The notes beneath the pieces were generated by a model. The model was not told the DNA's origin. It ran no database searches and was given only the letters and a program-made list of their open reading frames with translations. A DNA stretch of 62,405 bases from Euryarchaeota archaeon UBA58 (GTDB lineage Archaea > Thermoplasmatota > Poseidoniia > Poseidoniales > Thalassarchaeaceae), in contig DAHR01000013.1 of NCBI GenBank assembly GCA_002498525.1, positions 131,809 through 194,213 on the forward strand, written 5' to 3'. The translations under genes and the position numbers were made by a program. Below are positions 16,677-24,683 of the stretch, piece by piece (position 1 is the first letter of the stretch; each line of letters starts with the position of its first letter).

Positions 16677-19388
16677 ATGATGGACTCCAACAACGGCCCA
16701 GCCAGAGCATCGATTCTCATCTTGACGATGCTCTTGACCAGTCTCCTGCTGGCCCTGACCCCGAGTGCCGCCGCTGAAGCGGAAACACGTTCCTCCCACA
16801 CCTATGTCGAACAGTTCGGACCGAGTTTCGACAAGGTGATCATCGCTACTACCGAAGACGATCTGAGTACCCCTCGCGACCTCGCCTTCCACCCCAATTC
16901 AGCTCGACCGAATGAACTCTGGATCGCCAATCGCGCCACCGACAGCATCACCATCGTTCACAACACCGGTTTGGAGGATCAATACTCTGAGAACCGACAA
17001 GACAGTTATGCGAATCACTTCATGGAGGAGATCAGCGCTTTCGCCTTCGGGCAATATGATTCCGAATTCGATTACATATTCGCCTCGGCCCAAGAATCGC
17101 GCAATACGTACAACGGACAGCAATCCCCGAACGATTTCATGGGCCCCGCTCTCTGGCCCTCCTCACTCGACCACTTCGCCGAGGAACATCAGTCGGACAG
17201 CAGGTTGGGCAGTCATCTCGACATGCTGCATGAAAGCCCTCAAGGAATGGGTATCGCCCACGACTCGGGCAATGCCTACTGGTACAACGACGGTCACTAT
17301 GGGGAATTGGTGTATTATGACTTCAGCTCAGACCACGACACCGGTGGCGACGACCACGATGACGGCATCGTTAGGCGTTACAGCGAGATCACTCCGACCC
17401 GCAGGGTGGGCGTCCCCGGCCACATGATACTCGACAAGTCGAACGGCATCCTCTACATCGCCGACACCGGTGCTGGCAGAGTTCTCTGGGTCAATACCGA
17501 CGACACCAGCACGACGACGACGAACATCATGGGTTCCAGCACGCAGAAGGACTCCTCACTGGCGGAGTATAGCGAAATCACCAATGTCGAATGGGGCGTT
17601 CTCGCTTCCGGACTCGACGACCCATCGGGAATCGCATTGCAAGGTGACAAGCTCTTCGTCTCGCTCAATGGCAATGGCAAAATCAAGGCTTATGGCCTCG
17701 CTGGCAACGGCAAAAGTGCAACCCACCTGCAGACCATCGACACCAATGCTAACTCGATCATGGGCCTAGAAGTAGGGCCGAACGACAAGCTCTACTATGT
17801 CAGTTCGTCAAACAATCGAGTCATCAGAATCGACCCACATCCGGACGCTGACCTCGATTGGATTCGTGACAGCCTGGACGATTGCGACCAGACCTACGGC
17901 ACGAGTACGGAGGACCGAGTGGGGTGTCCAGACCAGGACGGCGACGGTTGGTCCGACGATGGCGATGACTTCTATGCTGACAATACTCAATGGAGCGACA
18001 CTGATTCCGACGGTTACGGCGACAATCCCACGCCCGCGACCACTCCTGACGATTGCCTGTTGACTTGGGGTAACTCGACCATCGACAGGCTCGGTTGTGT
18101 TGACAGGGACGGTGATGGCTGGTCTGATGCCAACGACGAATATCCGAACAACAAGCTGTTGTGGTCAGATGATGACGGGGATGGTTATGCAGACCAATCA
18201 GGGACAAGCATCTCCGACGACTGCCCTGAAGTCTACGGATTCTCGAGTGCAGATCGACTCGGTTGCATCGATACAGACGGTGACGGCTGGTCGGATGCTG
18301 GCGATGATTATCCAGCCGAGTCGACTCAATGGCGCGATACCGATGGTGACGGGTACGGCGACAATGTTGAGGGTAAGGATGGTGATCTCTGTTCGTCGGA
18401 TGAAGGCTACTCTACAATCGATCGCATCGGCTGTCCCGATGCTGACGAAGATGGTTATTCCAATCCCGATGATAGCTGGACAGCCGCGGACGGGGCCGAC
18501 GCATTCCCGATAGATGACACTCAATGGCTCGACTCGGATAGCGACGGCTACGGAGACAATCCCGCGCCTGCGCAACAGGCTGATGACTGCCCCGAGACTT
18601 ACGGCACGAGCATACAGGATCGGCTCGGTTGCCCTGATCTGGATGGCGATGGCTGGTCTGATGAGGGTGATGCCTTCGATATGGATGCGAGCCAGTGGCT
18701 CGATAGTGACGGCGATGGTTACGGTGACAATCCAGCGCCGGCGAATGCGCCCGATGCCTGCCCCGATGACTGGGGTGATTCGACCCTCGACCGATTGGGC
18801 TGTCCAGACAGCGATGGTGACGGCTGGGCCGACCTTGGTGATGCGTTTTCGGATAATGTACGACTTTGGTCTGACTCTGACGGCGATGGATATGCCGACC
18901 AACAGGGAACCAATCTCTCGGATGATTGCCCCGAAGAGACCGGTTCATCGAGCGAGGATCGACTCGGCTGCGTCGATGCCGATGGCGATGGTTGGTCCGA
19001 TGCCGGCGATTCTTATCCCGCAGATGCGTCGCGCCATGTCAAGAGCCTGCTACCGATGATCATGCTGATTCTCGTGGTTCTCGTCGGTGGAACCGCAACG
19101 GGGGTAATTCTGCGCCGACGCGGGAAGGAGGGGCCGATTCCGCACCTCACAGCGCCTGAAATGACTCCGCCACCTGTTCTTGCTCCAGCCGATCCGCCTG
19201 GACTCCCCCCTGAACCACCGGGGCTAGACCCTGAGCCGCCAGTCCCTGAGCCTGAAGCCGAAGAGGTTGGACCACCAATCCCCAAGGAAGGAATTCCAGA
19301 GGGTTGGACCTTGGAGCAATGGAATTACTATGGTCAGGAATGGCTCGATTCCGAAGGTGAAGGAGTCGAAGACGAAGAGGAGAGGTGA
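16677..19388 (+). CDS. Surface protein: beta-propeller-like domain, seven TSP3 modules, membrane anchor
   Basis: The 903-aa product has a signal peptide (about 13-36). A propeller-like region follows to about residue 395 (NGILYIADTGAGRVLWVN, SGIALQGDKLFVSLNGNGKI and KLYYVSSSNNRVIRID blades, NHL style). Seven calcium-binding TSP3 modules of about 56 residues come next (DDC...DRLGC.D.DGDGWSD...W.D.DGDGYGD). A C-terminal helix around LPMIMLILVVLVGGTATGVI is followed by a Pro-rich cytoplasmic tail ending in PEGWTLEQWNYYGQEWL. The design is a Ca2+-rigidified stalk lifting a propeller from the membrane. It is followed after 25 bases by an M23 peptidase on the same strand. The substrate or partner is unknown. 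Confidence 0.9.
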   Translation: MMDSNNGPARASILILTMLLTSLLLALTPSAAAEAETRSSHTYVEQFGPSFDKVIIATTEDDLSTPRDLAFHPNSARPNELWIANRATDSITIVHNTGLEDQYSENRQDSYANHFMEEISAFAFGQYDSEFDYIFASAQESRNTYNGQQSPNDFMGPALWPSSLDHFAEEHQSDSRLGSHLDMLHESPQGMGIAHDSGNAYWYNDGHYGELVYYDFSSDHDTGGDDHDDGIVRRYSEITPTRRVGVPGHMILDKSNGILYIADTGAGRVLWVNTDDTSTTTTNIMGSSTQKDSSLAEYSEITNVEWGVLASGLDDPSGIALQGDKLFVSLNGNGKIKAYGLAGNGKSATHLQTIDTNANSIMGLEVGPNDKLYYVSSSNNRVIRIDPHPDADLDWIRDSLDDCDQTYGTSTEDRVGCPDQDGDGWSDDGDDFYADNTQWSDTDSDGYGDNPTPATTPDDCLLTWGNSTIDRLGCVDRDGDGWSDANDEYPNNKLLWSDDDGDGYADQSGTSISDDCPEVYGFSSADRLGCIDTDGDGWSDAGDDYPAESTQWRDTDGDGYGDNVEGKDGDLCSSDEGYSTIDRIGCPDADEDGYSNPDDSWTAADGADAFPIDDTQWLDSDSDGYGDNPAPAQQADDCPETYGTSIQDRLGCPDLDGDGWSDEGDAFDMDASQWLDSDGDGYGDNPAPANAPDACPDDWGDSTLDRLGCPDSDGDGWADLGDAFSDNVRLWSDSDGDGYADQQGTNLSDDCPEETGSSSEDRLGCVDADGDGWSDAGDSYPADASRHVKSLLPMIMLILVVLVGGTATGVILRRRGKEGPIPHLTAPEMTPPPVLAPADPPGLPPEPPGLDPEPPVPEPEAEEVGPPIPKEGIPEGWTLEQWNYYGQEWLDSEGEGVEDEEER
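17877..19035 (+). repeat. Seven tandem TSP3 coding repeats (~168 bp units)
   Basis: The DNA repeats with a period of about 168 bases, recognisable by recurring GACGGCGATGG/TGGTCTGATG-type segments encoding DGDGWSD. Unit 4 is about ten residues longer. Two Cys per unit (DDC and LGC) suggest one disulfide each. Asp content makes the opposite strand open in other frames, which produces spurious ORFs. Confidence 0.88.
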
Positions 19389-19413
19389 TGTTCTCGGCCT
19401 GCCTCGGCAGCCC

Positions 19414-19995
19414 ATGATTGACTGGGGCTCCTACGATTTCCATCCAGTCGTCCATCTTCCTGATGAATATGAAGTCAGGGACTTCACAACTGGGGACTAT
19501 TCACCCTCGAAGTCAGAGTACGATATTGGGCGATACGATGAACTACGCCCCGGAATGTATGCGACAGAACTCTTCGCAGGCGCTCGCTTCCTGCACGTTG
19601 GCATCGATATCGGAGCGCCTGTCGGAACACCTTGCATGGCATTTGCGAACGGCGAAATCTCTCATTTCGGTTACAATCCAGCAGACGGCGATTACGGCAA
19701 CGTCGTCATCACCAAGCATAGACTCGATAGCGCGACTATCTGGGCGCTCTACGGTCACCTCGACGCGGCCTCGATAATCGGTAAATCGGTCGGCCAATTA
19801 GTCACCGCAGGAGAGGTGATCTGCCACATGGGTCCGCGTGAAGAAAACGGCGGTTGGGATCCTCACCTGCACTTCCAACTCTCTTACACCGAGCCAGAGA
19901 CCCACGACCTCCCCGGAGTGGTTGACCCCAAGGACCGCGAAGATGCCTTGGCGAAATATCCGGATCCGAGGCTTGTACTCGGGCCGATTTACTGA
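19414..19995 (+). CDS. M23 (LytM-type) metallopeptidase domain protein
   Basis: The 193-aa protein holds an M23 domain: H61-x3-D65 in HVGIDIG, YGHL with H115, and H151-x-H153 in DPHLHFQLS. All zinc ligands are in place. ATG 19414 gives MIDWGSYDFHPVV; the frame is open further upstream inside the previous gene. No signal peptide or membrane segment is visible. M23 enzymes usually cut glycyl bonds in peptidoglycan, which archaea lack, so the natural substrate here is unclear and may be a protein or a competitor's wall. The gene is 25 bases after the TSP3 protein and its 3' end overlaps the convergent isomerase gene by 7 bases. Confidence 0.85.
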   Translation: MIDWGSYDFHPVVHLPDEYEVRDFTTGDYSPSKSEYDIGRYDELRPGMYATELFAGARFLHVGIDIGAPVGTPCMAFANGEISHFGYNPADGDYGNVVITKHRLDSATIWALYGHLDAASIIGKSVGQLVTAGEVICHMGPREENGGWDPHLHFQLSYTEPETHDLPGVVDPKDREDALAKYPDPRLVLGPIY

Positions 19996-21029
19996 ATCGA
20001 AGCGAGATGGGCTTTGAGGCCGTCGATCGAGGCCATCGCGGAGGGGTCAATACCCTGAATCAAGGCCAAGGCGATGCTGATCCAATCGGTCAGATGGGCA
20101 GCGTAGAGAAGGCTCTCCAACAGGCTCTGACCCTCGCAATCGAGAACCCAGGAAGCGTCGCAATCAATATTCTCCATCATCCAATCCATGCGGGCGCGCA
20201 GGCGTGGATTTACCGCACTCGAAGTCATGTAGAGCAGGGCTTGTGAGCCAGAGTCGGCTGCCCATGCGACGATTTCGTTATGATTCATCTCGGGCAGGTC
20301 GACCGGCCGAGCGAATCGGTCGGCATTTTCGTTCAATTGGTTCGCGAAGCGACGAGCCGCGCAGCCGAGCAGGGTCGGCGCGACGATGCCAATCTCACAT
20401 CCAATCATGCCTTGAGCCATGGCAGCCACGCGACCATCACCACCAACGATATCGGCGGACTGCGAGGCGGCACGAAGCCGCCCGAGCATTCCCGACAATT
20501 CATCATCACTCGGCTTCGGAAGAATCCCGAGCGCGAAGCAAACGGCTAGTTGAGTGCCAAGTAAATGTCCGAATGCAGAACGCGGCATCTGACCGGCGGG
20601 AACCGATAAACAGAGTGACTCCTCGCTCTCAGCAAGGAGATCTTCAAGCGCACCGCCAGAGCAGATGCCGACAACGGTTCCACCGTCTTCGAGAACCGCA
20701 CGAACCCCATCCAGAGTCTCCTCGGTGTCGCCCGAGTAGGAGGTTGCGATGACCAGCCAATCCGGCCCCCACCACGAGGGCAGACCGTAGTCACGCCAGA
20801 CCACGAATGGCAAGCCACCAGCATGGTCGGCCAGAGCCGAGAGGAACATCCCACCGGCGCCCGAACCACCCATCCCAAGGCAGAGGACTCCACTCCAATC
20901 GGTATCTGCTTCGACCTCGATTTTAGTCGCCAATGCAGCCTCGAGGTCGTCGACGAAACGACGTGTGAATCCGGCCATGTCGCCAGCGTCGTGAGCAGCT
21001 AGAAGTGCCTCGAAATCCCGCTCGCCCAT
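19989..21029 (-). CDS. Bifunctional phosphoglucose/phosphomannose isomerase
   Basis: The 346-aa product is a SIS-domain sugar isomerase of the archaeal PGI/PMI type. It shows LCLGMGGSGAGG (about 49-60), the TSYSGDTEETL phosphate-binding loop, the VPAGQMPRSAFGHLLG segment and the MNHNEIVAW motif with the active-site His, in the order known from Pyrobaculum-type enzymes. It would interconvert glucose-6-P and mannose-6-P with fructose-6-P. I start at ATG 21029 (MGERDFEALL) rather than the longer frame, since the upstream stretch lies inside nmd3. It is the last gene of the apparent ccm-nmd3 transcription unit. Confidence 0.87.
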   Translation of the reverse strand: MGERDFEALLAAHDAGDMAGFTRRFVDDLEAALATKIEVEADTDWSGVLCLGMGGSGAGGMFLSALADHAGGLPFVVWRDYGLPSWWGPDWLVIATSYSGDTEETLDGVRAVLEDGGTVVGICSGGALEDLLAESEESLCLSVPAGQMPRSAFGHLLGTQLAVCFALGILPKPSDDELSGMLGRLRAASQSADIVGGDGRVAAMAQGMIGCEIGIVAPTLLGCAARRFANQLNENADRFARPVDLPEMNHNEIVAWAADSGSQALLYMTSSAVNPRLRARMDWMMENIDCDASWVLDCEGQSLLESLLYAAHLTDWISIALALIQGIDPSAMASIDGLKAHLASIQ

Positions 21030-21031
21030 GC

Positions 21032-22084
21032 TCAGTCCTCCGCTACGTGTCCTGGCAACGCCATCCACGAGTCGTCTATGAATCCGATGCGCAGACTCGC
21101 ACCGGAGCCCTCATCATCATAGGGCAGTGCGACGGTCACCACGCGGTAATCGACGGGGTCCATGACCTCAGCCCCTGAAGAGTCGCGATTGAGAATATCA
21201 ACGACTTTCTGGTCATCCAAACGACACACAACGCTAGCCTTCTCCATATCGCGCCAACTGACTCCAGTACGCTGATTATGTTCGAGTCGGCTCAGTGTTG
21301 GACCATCCTTCTGCCAAGCGGAGACAAGCCAATTCTGTCGCTTAAGTCGAACCACATCTCCAAGGGCGTAAGCCGGTTTCCGGTAACTGAGAGTGAGGCG
21401 TGTGACCTCCATCCCATCCCGCATCCCGACGAGTGTTGCCGATTCCTTGATGGTGCCCCCGAAACGCTTGACGAGGCGTCGCGCCCAGGTTTTTGTGAGT
21501 GATTTCGAGCCGAGCTGGAGATCCCATCCTCCAGTAACGGGCCCTTCCTTGGTGATGAAGAACATCGGGTCTGATTCGGCTTCGTCGAGGAGCTCATCGA
21601 GGGTACCTCTGAGTGATTTGAGTTCCTCGTCTGATAGGCGGCGACCAGCGCTTCTGAGTTGCATCGTCGCCTCGAAATAAGCGCCTGCTCTTCGAGTGCA
21701 GGCAGGGCAGACGGCATTGCTCGTCTGAATCAGGACGTCGTGCTCGTCTGCGAAATCGTAGCCCTCGAGTTGGCCCTCGACGGTTACGTGCAGACGGGCT
21801 GTTCGCTCGTCGATCGGCTGGTAGGCTACATCGACGGCTACTTCGGTTGCCCCGCTCACCACATCGAGATTCTCGCGCAATCGATGTTCGCCGAGATCGG
21901 CGTCGTCGATGTTGACCCAGCGTTTCTCGACCTCGTGCTTCGAACACTTGGCACAGCGCTCCTGTTGAATCCTGTCAGGGACTTTCGAAAATGTGGTTCT
22001 GACGCGCAGGCAAGCCTCGCACAGACGCTTGCTGGTCAGAGGTGGTTGCGCGCCGCAAGCAACACAGAATGCTCCGCTGTCCAT
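21032..22084 (-). CDS. nmd3: NMD3-family ribosome biogenesis protein
   Basis: The 350-aa product has the NMD3 N-terminal zinc-binding region with paired CxxC motifs: CVACG (7-11), LCEAC, CAKC and later CPAC (about 129-132). An archaeal NMD3 core follows (LEGYDFADEHDVLI; GWDLQLGSKSLTKTWARRLVKRFGG; an L/V-rich YRKPAYALGDVVRLK strand). Eukaryotic NMD3 binds and exports the 60S subunit; the archaeal role is probably in large-subunit maturation. It sits between ccmD and the isomerase gene with only a 2-base gap to the latter. Confidence 0.88.
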   Translation of the reverse strand: MDSGAFCVACGAQPPLTSKRLCEACLRVRTTFSKVPDRIQQERCAKCSKHEVEKRWVNIDDADLGEHRLRENLDVVSGATEVAVDVAYQPIDERTARLHVTVEGQLEGYDFADEHDVLIQTSNAVCPACTRRAGAYFEATMQLRSAGRRLSDEELKSLRGTLDELLDEAESDPMFFITKEGPVTGGWDLQLGSKSLTKTWARRLVKRFGGTIKESATLVGMRDGMEVTRLTLSYRKPAYALGDVVRLKRQNWLVSAWQKDGPTLSRLEHNQRTGVSWRDMEKASVVCRLDDQKVVDILNRDSSGAEVMDPVDYRVVTVALPYDDEGSGASLRIGFIDDSWMALPGHVAED

Positions 22085-22205
22085 CGCGCTCCCCCTGCCT
22101 CCGGCAGAAGTGCGTCGTTTGAATGGTTCCCGCGTCGGTCGGGGGTGGATTCTTGCCCTCTGAGGTGAGAAAATCCACCCGATTCAGAGGCAGATGAGTC
22201 AGCAA

Positions 22206-22352
22206 TCATTCCTCATCTGATTGATCCGAATCGGCTAGCGAAGCCAGATCCGCGCGCAGATTCGCGATATCACCGAGCAGAGTCCTGCTGTGATAGCCGA
22301 GCAATCCCAGCATTATCAAATAGGCCAGATAGGCCGAGTAGATACCACTCAA
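22206..22352 (-). CDS. CcmD-like small membrane protein (48 aa)
   Basis: This short ORF reads LSGIYSAYLAYLIMLGLLGY, then a short helix and an acidic DSDQSDEE end. It has one hydrophobic segment (about residues 5-20) flanked by a basic/polar tail, the size and shape of CcmD. The start is TTG 22352, with GGAGGTG six bases upstream and the TTG overlapping the ccmC stop (TTGA), which supports translational coupling. CcmD holds the CcmABC haem-handling complex together. Sequence alone cannot prove orthology because CcmD is barely conserved; position after ccmC is the strongest argument. Confidence 0.75.
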   Translation of the reverse strand: MSGIYSAYLAYLIMLGLLGYHSRTLLGDIANLRADLASLADSDQSDEE

Positions 22353-23095
22353 GAGCCCACCTCCGAATCGAGCTCGACAGGAGCTGCTACAGAATTCTCA
22401 TCGAGGCCTCGCTTGACTCCAACCAACTCAGCAGCCAAGCGATAGCGCAGGTTAGAGAGGCGAACCAGACCTGCGAATACAACACACATCGAGAGGAATC
22501 CAAAGAGCAGAATCATCTTGATCTCTGGGTCTAATCCAGAGTCCTCAGAATCGATGATTAGGACCCCGGGATGCCGCTCCTGATACCAAGTAGTAGCCAG
22601 AGCGGTGATTGGAACCAGCGCGAACCCGAACAGCCCGACGGCCGACAGAGTGTCGCGAGTCTCCTGACTGTCGGCTTGTGACCGGCGAGAGAGGACGAGG
22701 AAGAGAGCGACCGCGGTGAGCAGGGCGAAGGTGTTGAGGCGAAGGTCTCCCCAATCCCACGGCGTCCCCCATTCCGCCGAACCCCAGATCGGCCCCGATG
22801 TGATGACCCCAAGGCCGAAAACCAAACCGAGATCAGACCCGGTCTGGAACCAGATCCAACCGTTTTCGTCGCGCTTCGCATACCACTTCACTGCCCCGAT
22901 GAAGAGCAGAGTGAAGGCCAGAAACGACGACCAGGCGAATGGCACATGGAGGAAGAGAATCCGATACGCCTCGGGCGACTCCCACGACTCTGCGCTGACT
23001 GAAGGTGCGTAGAAAAGGCCGAGCAGTGCTGTGATTGACACGCTTGCGAGGCCGATTGCGAGGAGGTTGAAGCCGGCCTCTTGGCGGGTTGACAT
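22349..23095 (-). CDS. ccmC: Cytochrome c maturation haem-handling protein CcmC
   Basis: The 248-aa protein has six predicted membrane segments and the haem-binding tryptophan-rich loop WGSAEWGTPWDWGDLRLNTF (WGxxWxWD type), flanked by His residues in ILFLHVP and the region after TTWYQERHPG. CcmC presents haem to CcmE in System I cytochrome c maturation on the outer face of the membrane. ATG 23095 follows GTG 23098. It is downstream of the fused ccmAB gene (gap about 89 bases) and overlaps ccmD by 4 bases. ccmE, ccmF and ccmH are not in the window. Confidence 0.9.
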   Translation of the reverse strand: MSTRQEAGFNLLAIGLASVSITALLGLFYAPSVSAESWESPEAYRILFLHVPFAWSSFLAFTLLFIGAVKWYAKRDENGWIWFQTGSDLGLVFGLGVITSGPIWGSAEWGTPWDWGDLRLNTFALLTAVALFLVLSRRSQADSQETRDTLSAVGLFGFALVPITALATTWYQERHPGVLIIDSEDSGLDPEIKMILLFGFLSMCVVFAGLVRLSNLRYRLAAELVGVKRGLDENSVAAPVELDSEVGS

Positions 23096-23184
23096 CACCG
23101 AGTCGTCGGGCGGCGCGGTGATGAATCCACCTGATGAAAAATCAGAATGAAACGCGCGTGAGAACGAAATACGTCAAGCCTGAA

Positions 23185-24597
23185 TCAGTCTTCGGGAATG
23201 ATCACTGCGACCGCCCAGATCAGGGCCGCCGAGCCGGTAGCGATGAGCACATCGAGAATCGGCTCGCCCATCGCCAATTCAAAACTCATTCCCGTATCCA
23301 TCAGCGTCGTCAAGGCGCTGGTCAATTCAAGGAAGGGCCAAACCAGGACGAGGAGCAGGAGCGAGCCGGCCGCCGCGCTGGCTCGGCGCAGGTCGGCGAC
23401 CATCAGGTGCAGGGCGGCGGCCGCACAACTGATGTCGATCATCGCCAGAGGTGGAAGCCACAGCCAACGCAGAACCTCATCGTAGACTGCCGAATCGATA
23501 TCACCCGCAAGGACGTACCACGCGAGGTAGGTCAGAGGTATCGGCAGGATGAATGAGGCTCCCATGATTGAGAATGTGGCGCGCGACCACGGACCGATCA
23601 TCGCGCGCCACCAGTCGCCAGAGCGCTCTTCCGCGAGTCGCTTGATGAGCGCAGGCGCTACCACCGCTGCGATGAAGGCAGGGGCGAGAACCAGAGCGGC
23701 GAGGAGGTCATGATTCTCGGCAGTCCGGGGAATGTCAGTGGCCATCGTATAGGTCAGCAGCAAGGCGACCAGGGCAGGCGTTCCGCGGGTAATCGTATCG
23801 AGAGGGTTGCGCTTCTCGATCCTCCACGCCCAAGAGACGAATTCGGAGAAGGCTGAGGCTTCCTGAGCCGCGCTCGGCTCGACCATTTCCACCGCGTCGC
23901 CAAGAGCCTCGCCCGGCTCCGACGTCAACCGACCATTACCAGAGACAGTGATGATGCGGTCAGCTGCGCTGGTCAGTTCTGGGTCATGAGTTGCGATGAC
24001 TATTCCATGTCCGCGAGCCGTCAAAGCGCGCAGCCAACCGATGAGCAAGCGCCGTGAAGCCTCGTCGAGCCCTTCCGAGGGCTCGTCCAACAAGCAGATC
24101 GTGGGTTCTAGGGATAATGCCGCTGGCGCGAGTCCACAAAGCACCGCGAGCCTGCGGCGAAGACCATCGGACAATTGTGATACCGACTCACCGGCTCGAT
24201 GACTCATGCCCCAATCGGTCAGCATCGAAGCGAGCGCATCGGCCGCATCGTCTCGGCCAGCCAAGCGAATGGCGTGGCCGAGGTGTTCTGCAACAGTCTC
24301 CTCACCACAGACAGCGTCGCTCTGCAGGGTCAGACCGATGCCCGCGACACTGCCACGCTCACCCTCCGAATCGCGCACGACCGTCGAATAGGTGGAGAGG
24401 CTCAAACGGACCGAGCCCGCTGCCAGGGAATGCAGGCCGGCGAGGGATTCGAGAAGAGTGGTTTTACCGGAGCCATTGGGTCCGACGAGCGCCACCACTT
24501 CGCCCTCCCTGAGTGCGAAGTCGGCACCGCGCAGCACCTCTCGTGCGCCACGATTGACGACTAGTCCTTCGCCCGTGATGAGAATCCGTCCGCCCAC
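23185..24597 (-). CDS. ccmAB: Fused CcmA-CcmB haem/ABC transporter protein
   Basis: The 470-aa product joins two normally separate subunits. The first ~220 residues are a CcmA-type ABC ATPase with Walker A GPNGSGKTT, a slightly degenerate signature SQLSDGLRRR, Walker B ICLLDEPSEGLD and the switch ATHD. Residues from about 265 form a membrane domain with about six helices resembling CcmB (DTITRGTPALVALLLTY near its start, as in CcmB). GTG 24597 has GGTGGAG six bases upstream, so I prefer it to the much longer open frame, which is low-complexity and unlike CcmA. The fusion fixes the half-transporter at 1:1 stoichiometry. Confidence 0.87.
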   Translation of the reverse strand: MGGRILITGEGLVVNRGAREVLRGADFALREGEVVALVGPNGSGKTTLLESLAGLHSLAAGSVRLSLSTYSTVVRDSEGERGSVAGIGLTLQSDAVCGEETVAEHLGHAIRLAGRDDAADALASMLTDWGMSHRAGESVSQLSDGLRRRLAVLCGLAPAALSLEPTICLLDEPSEGLDEASRRLLIGWLRALTARGHGIVIATHDPELTSAADRIITVSGNGRLTSEPGEALGDAVEMVEPSAAQEASAFSEFVSWAWRIEKRNPLDTITRGTPALVALLLTYTMATDIPRTAENHDLLAALVLAPAFIAAVVAPALIKRLAEERSGDWWRAMIGPWSRATFSIMGASFILPIPLTYLAWYVLAGDIDSAVYDEVLRWLWLPPLAMIDISCAAAALHLMVADLRRASAAAGSLLLLVLVWPFLELTSALTTLMDTGMSFELAMGEPILDVLIATGSAALIWAVAVIIPED

Positions 24598-24683
24598 GCA
24601 GTCTCCACCGACGGCGTGCGTTTGAGTGGTTCCATCGAAGCCCCTATGCCATCGAGCGCGTCGTCGAAGCCCGAGGAAGCAGA

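Noticed and set aside
18198..18902. Minus-strand open frame of 234 codons across the TSP3 array
   Set aside because: It mirrors the coding repeats on the plus strand; the product is repetitive and shows no family signature.
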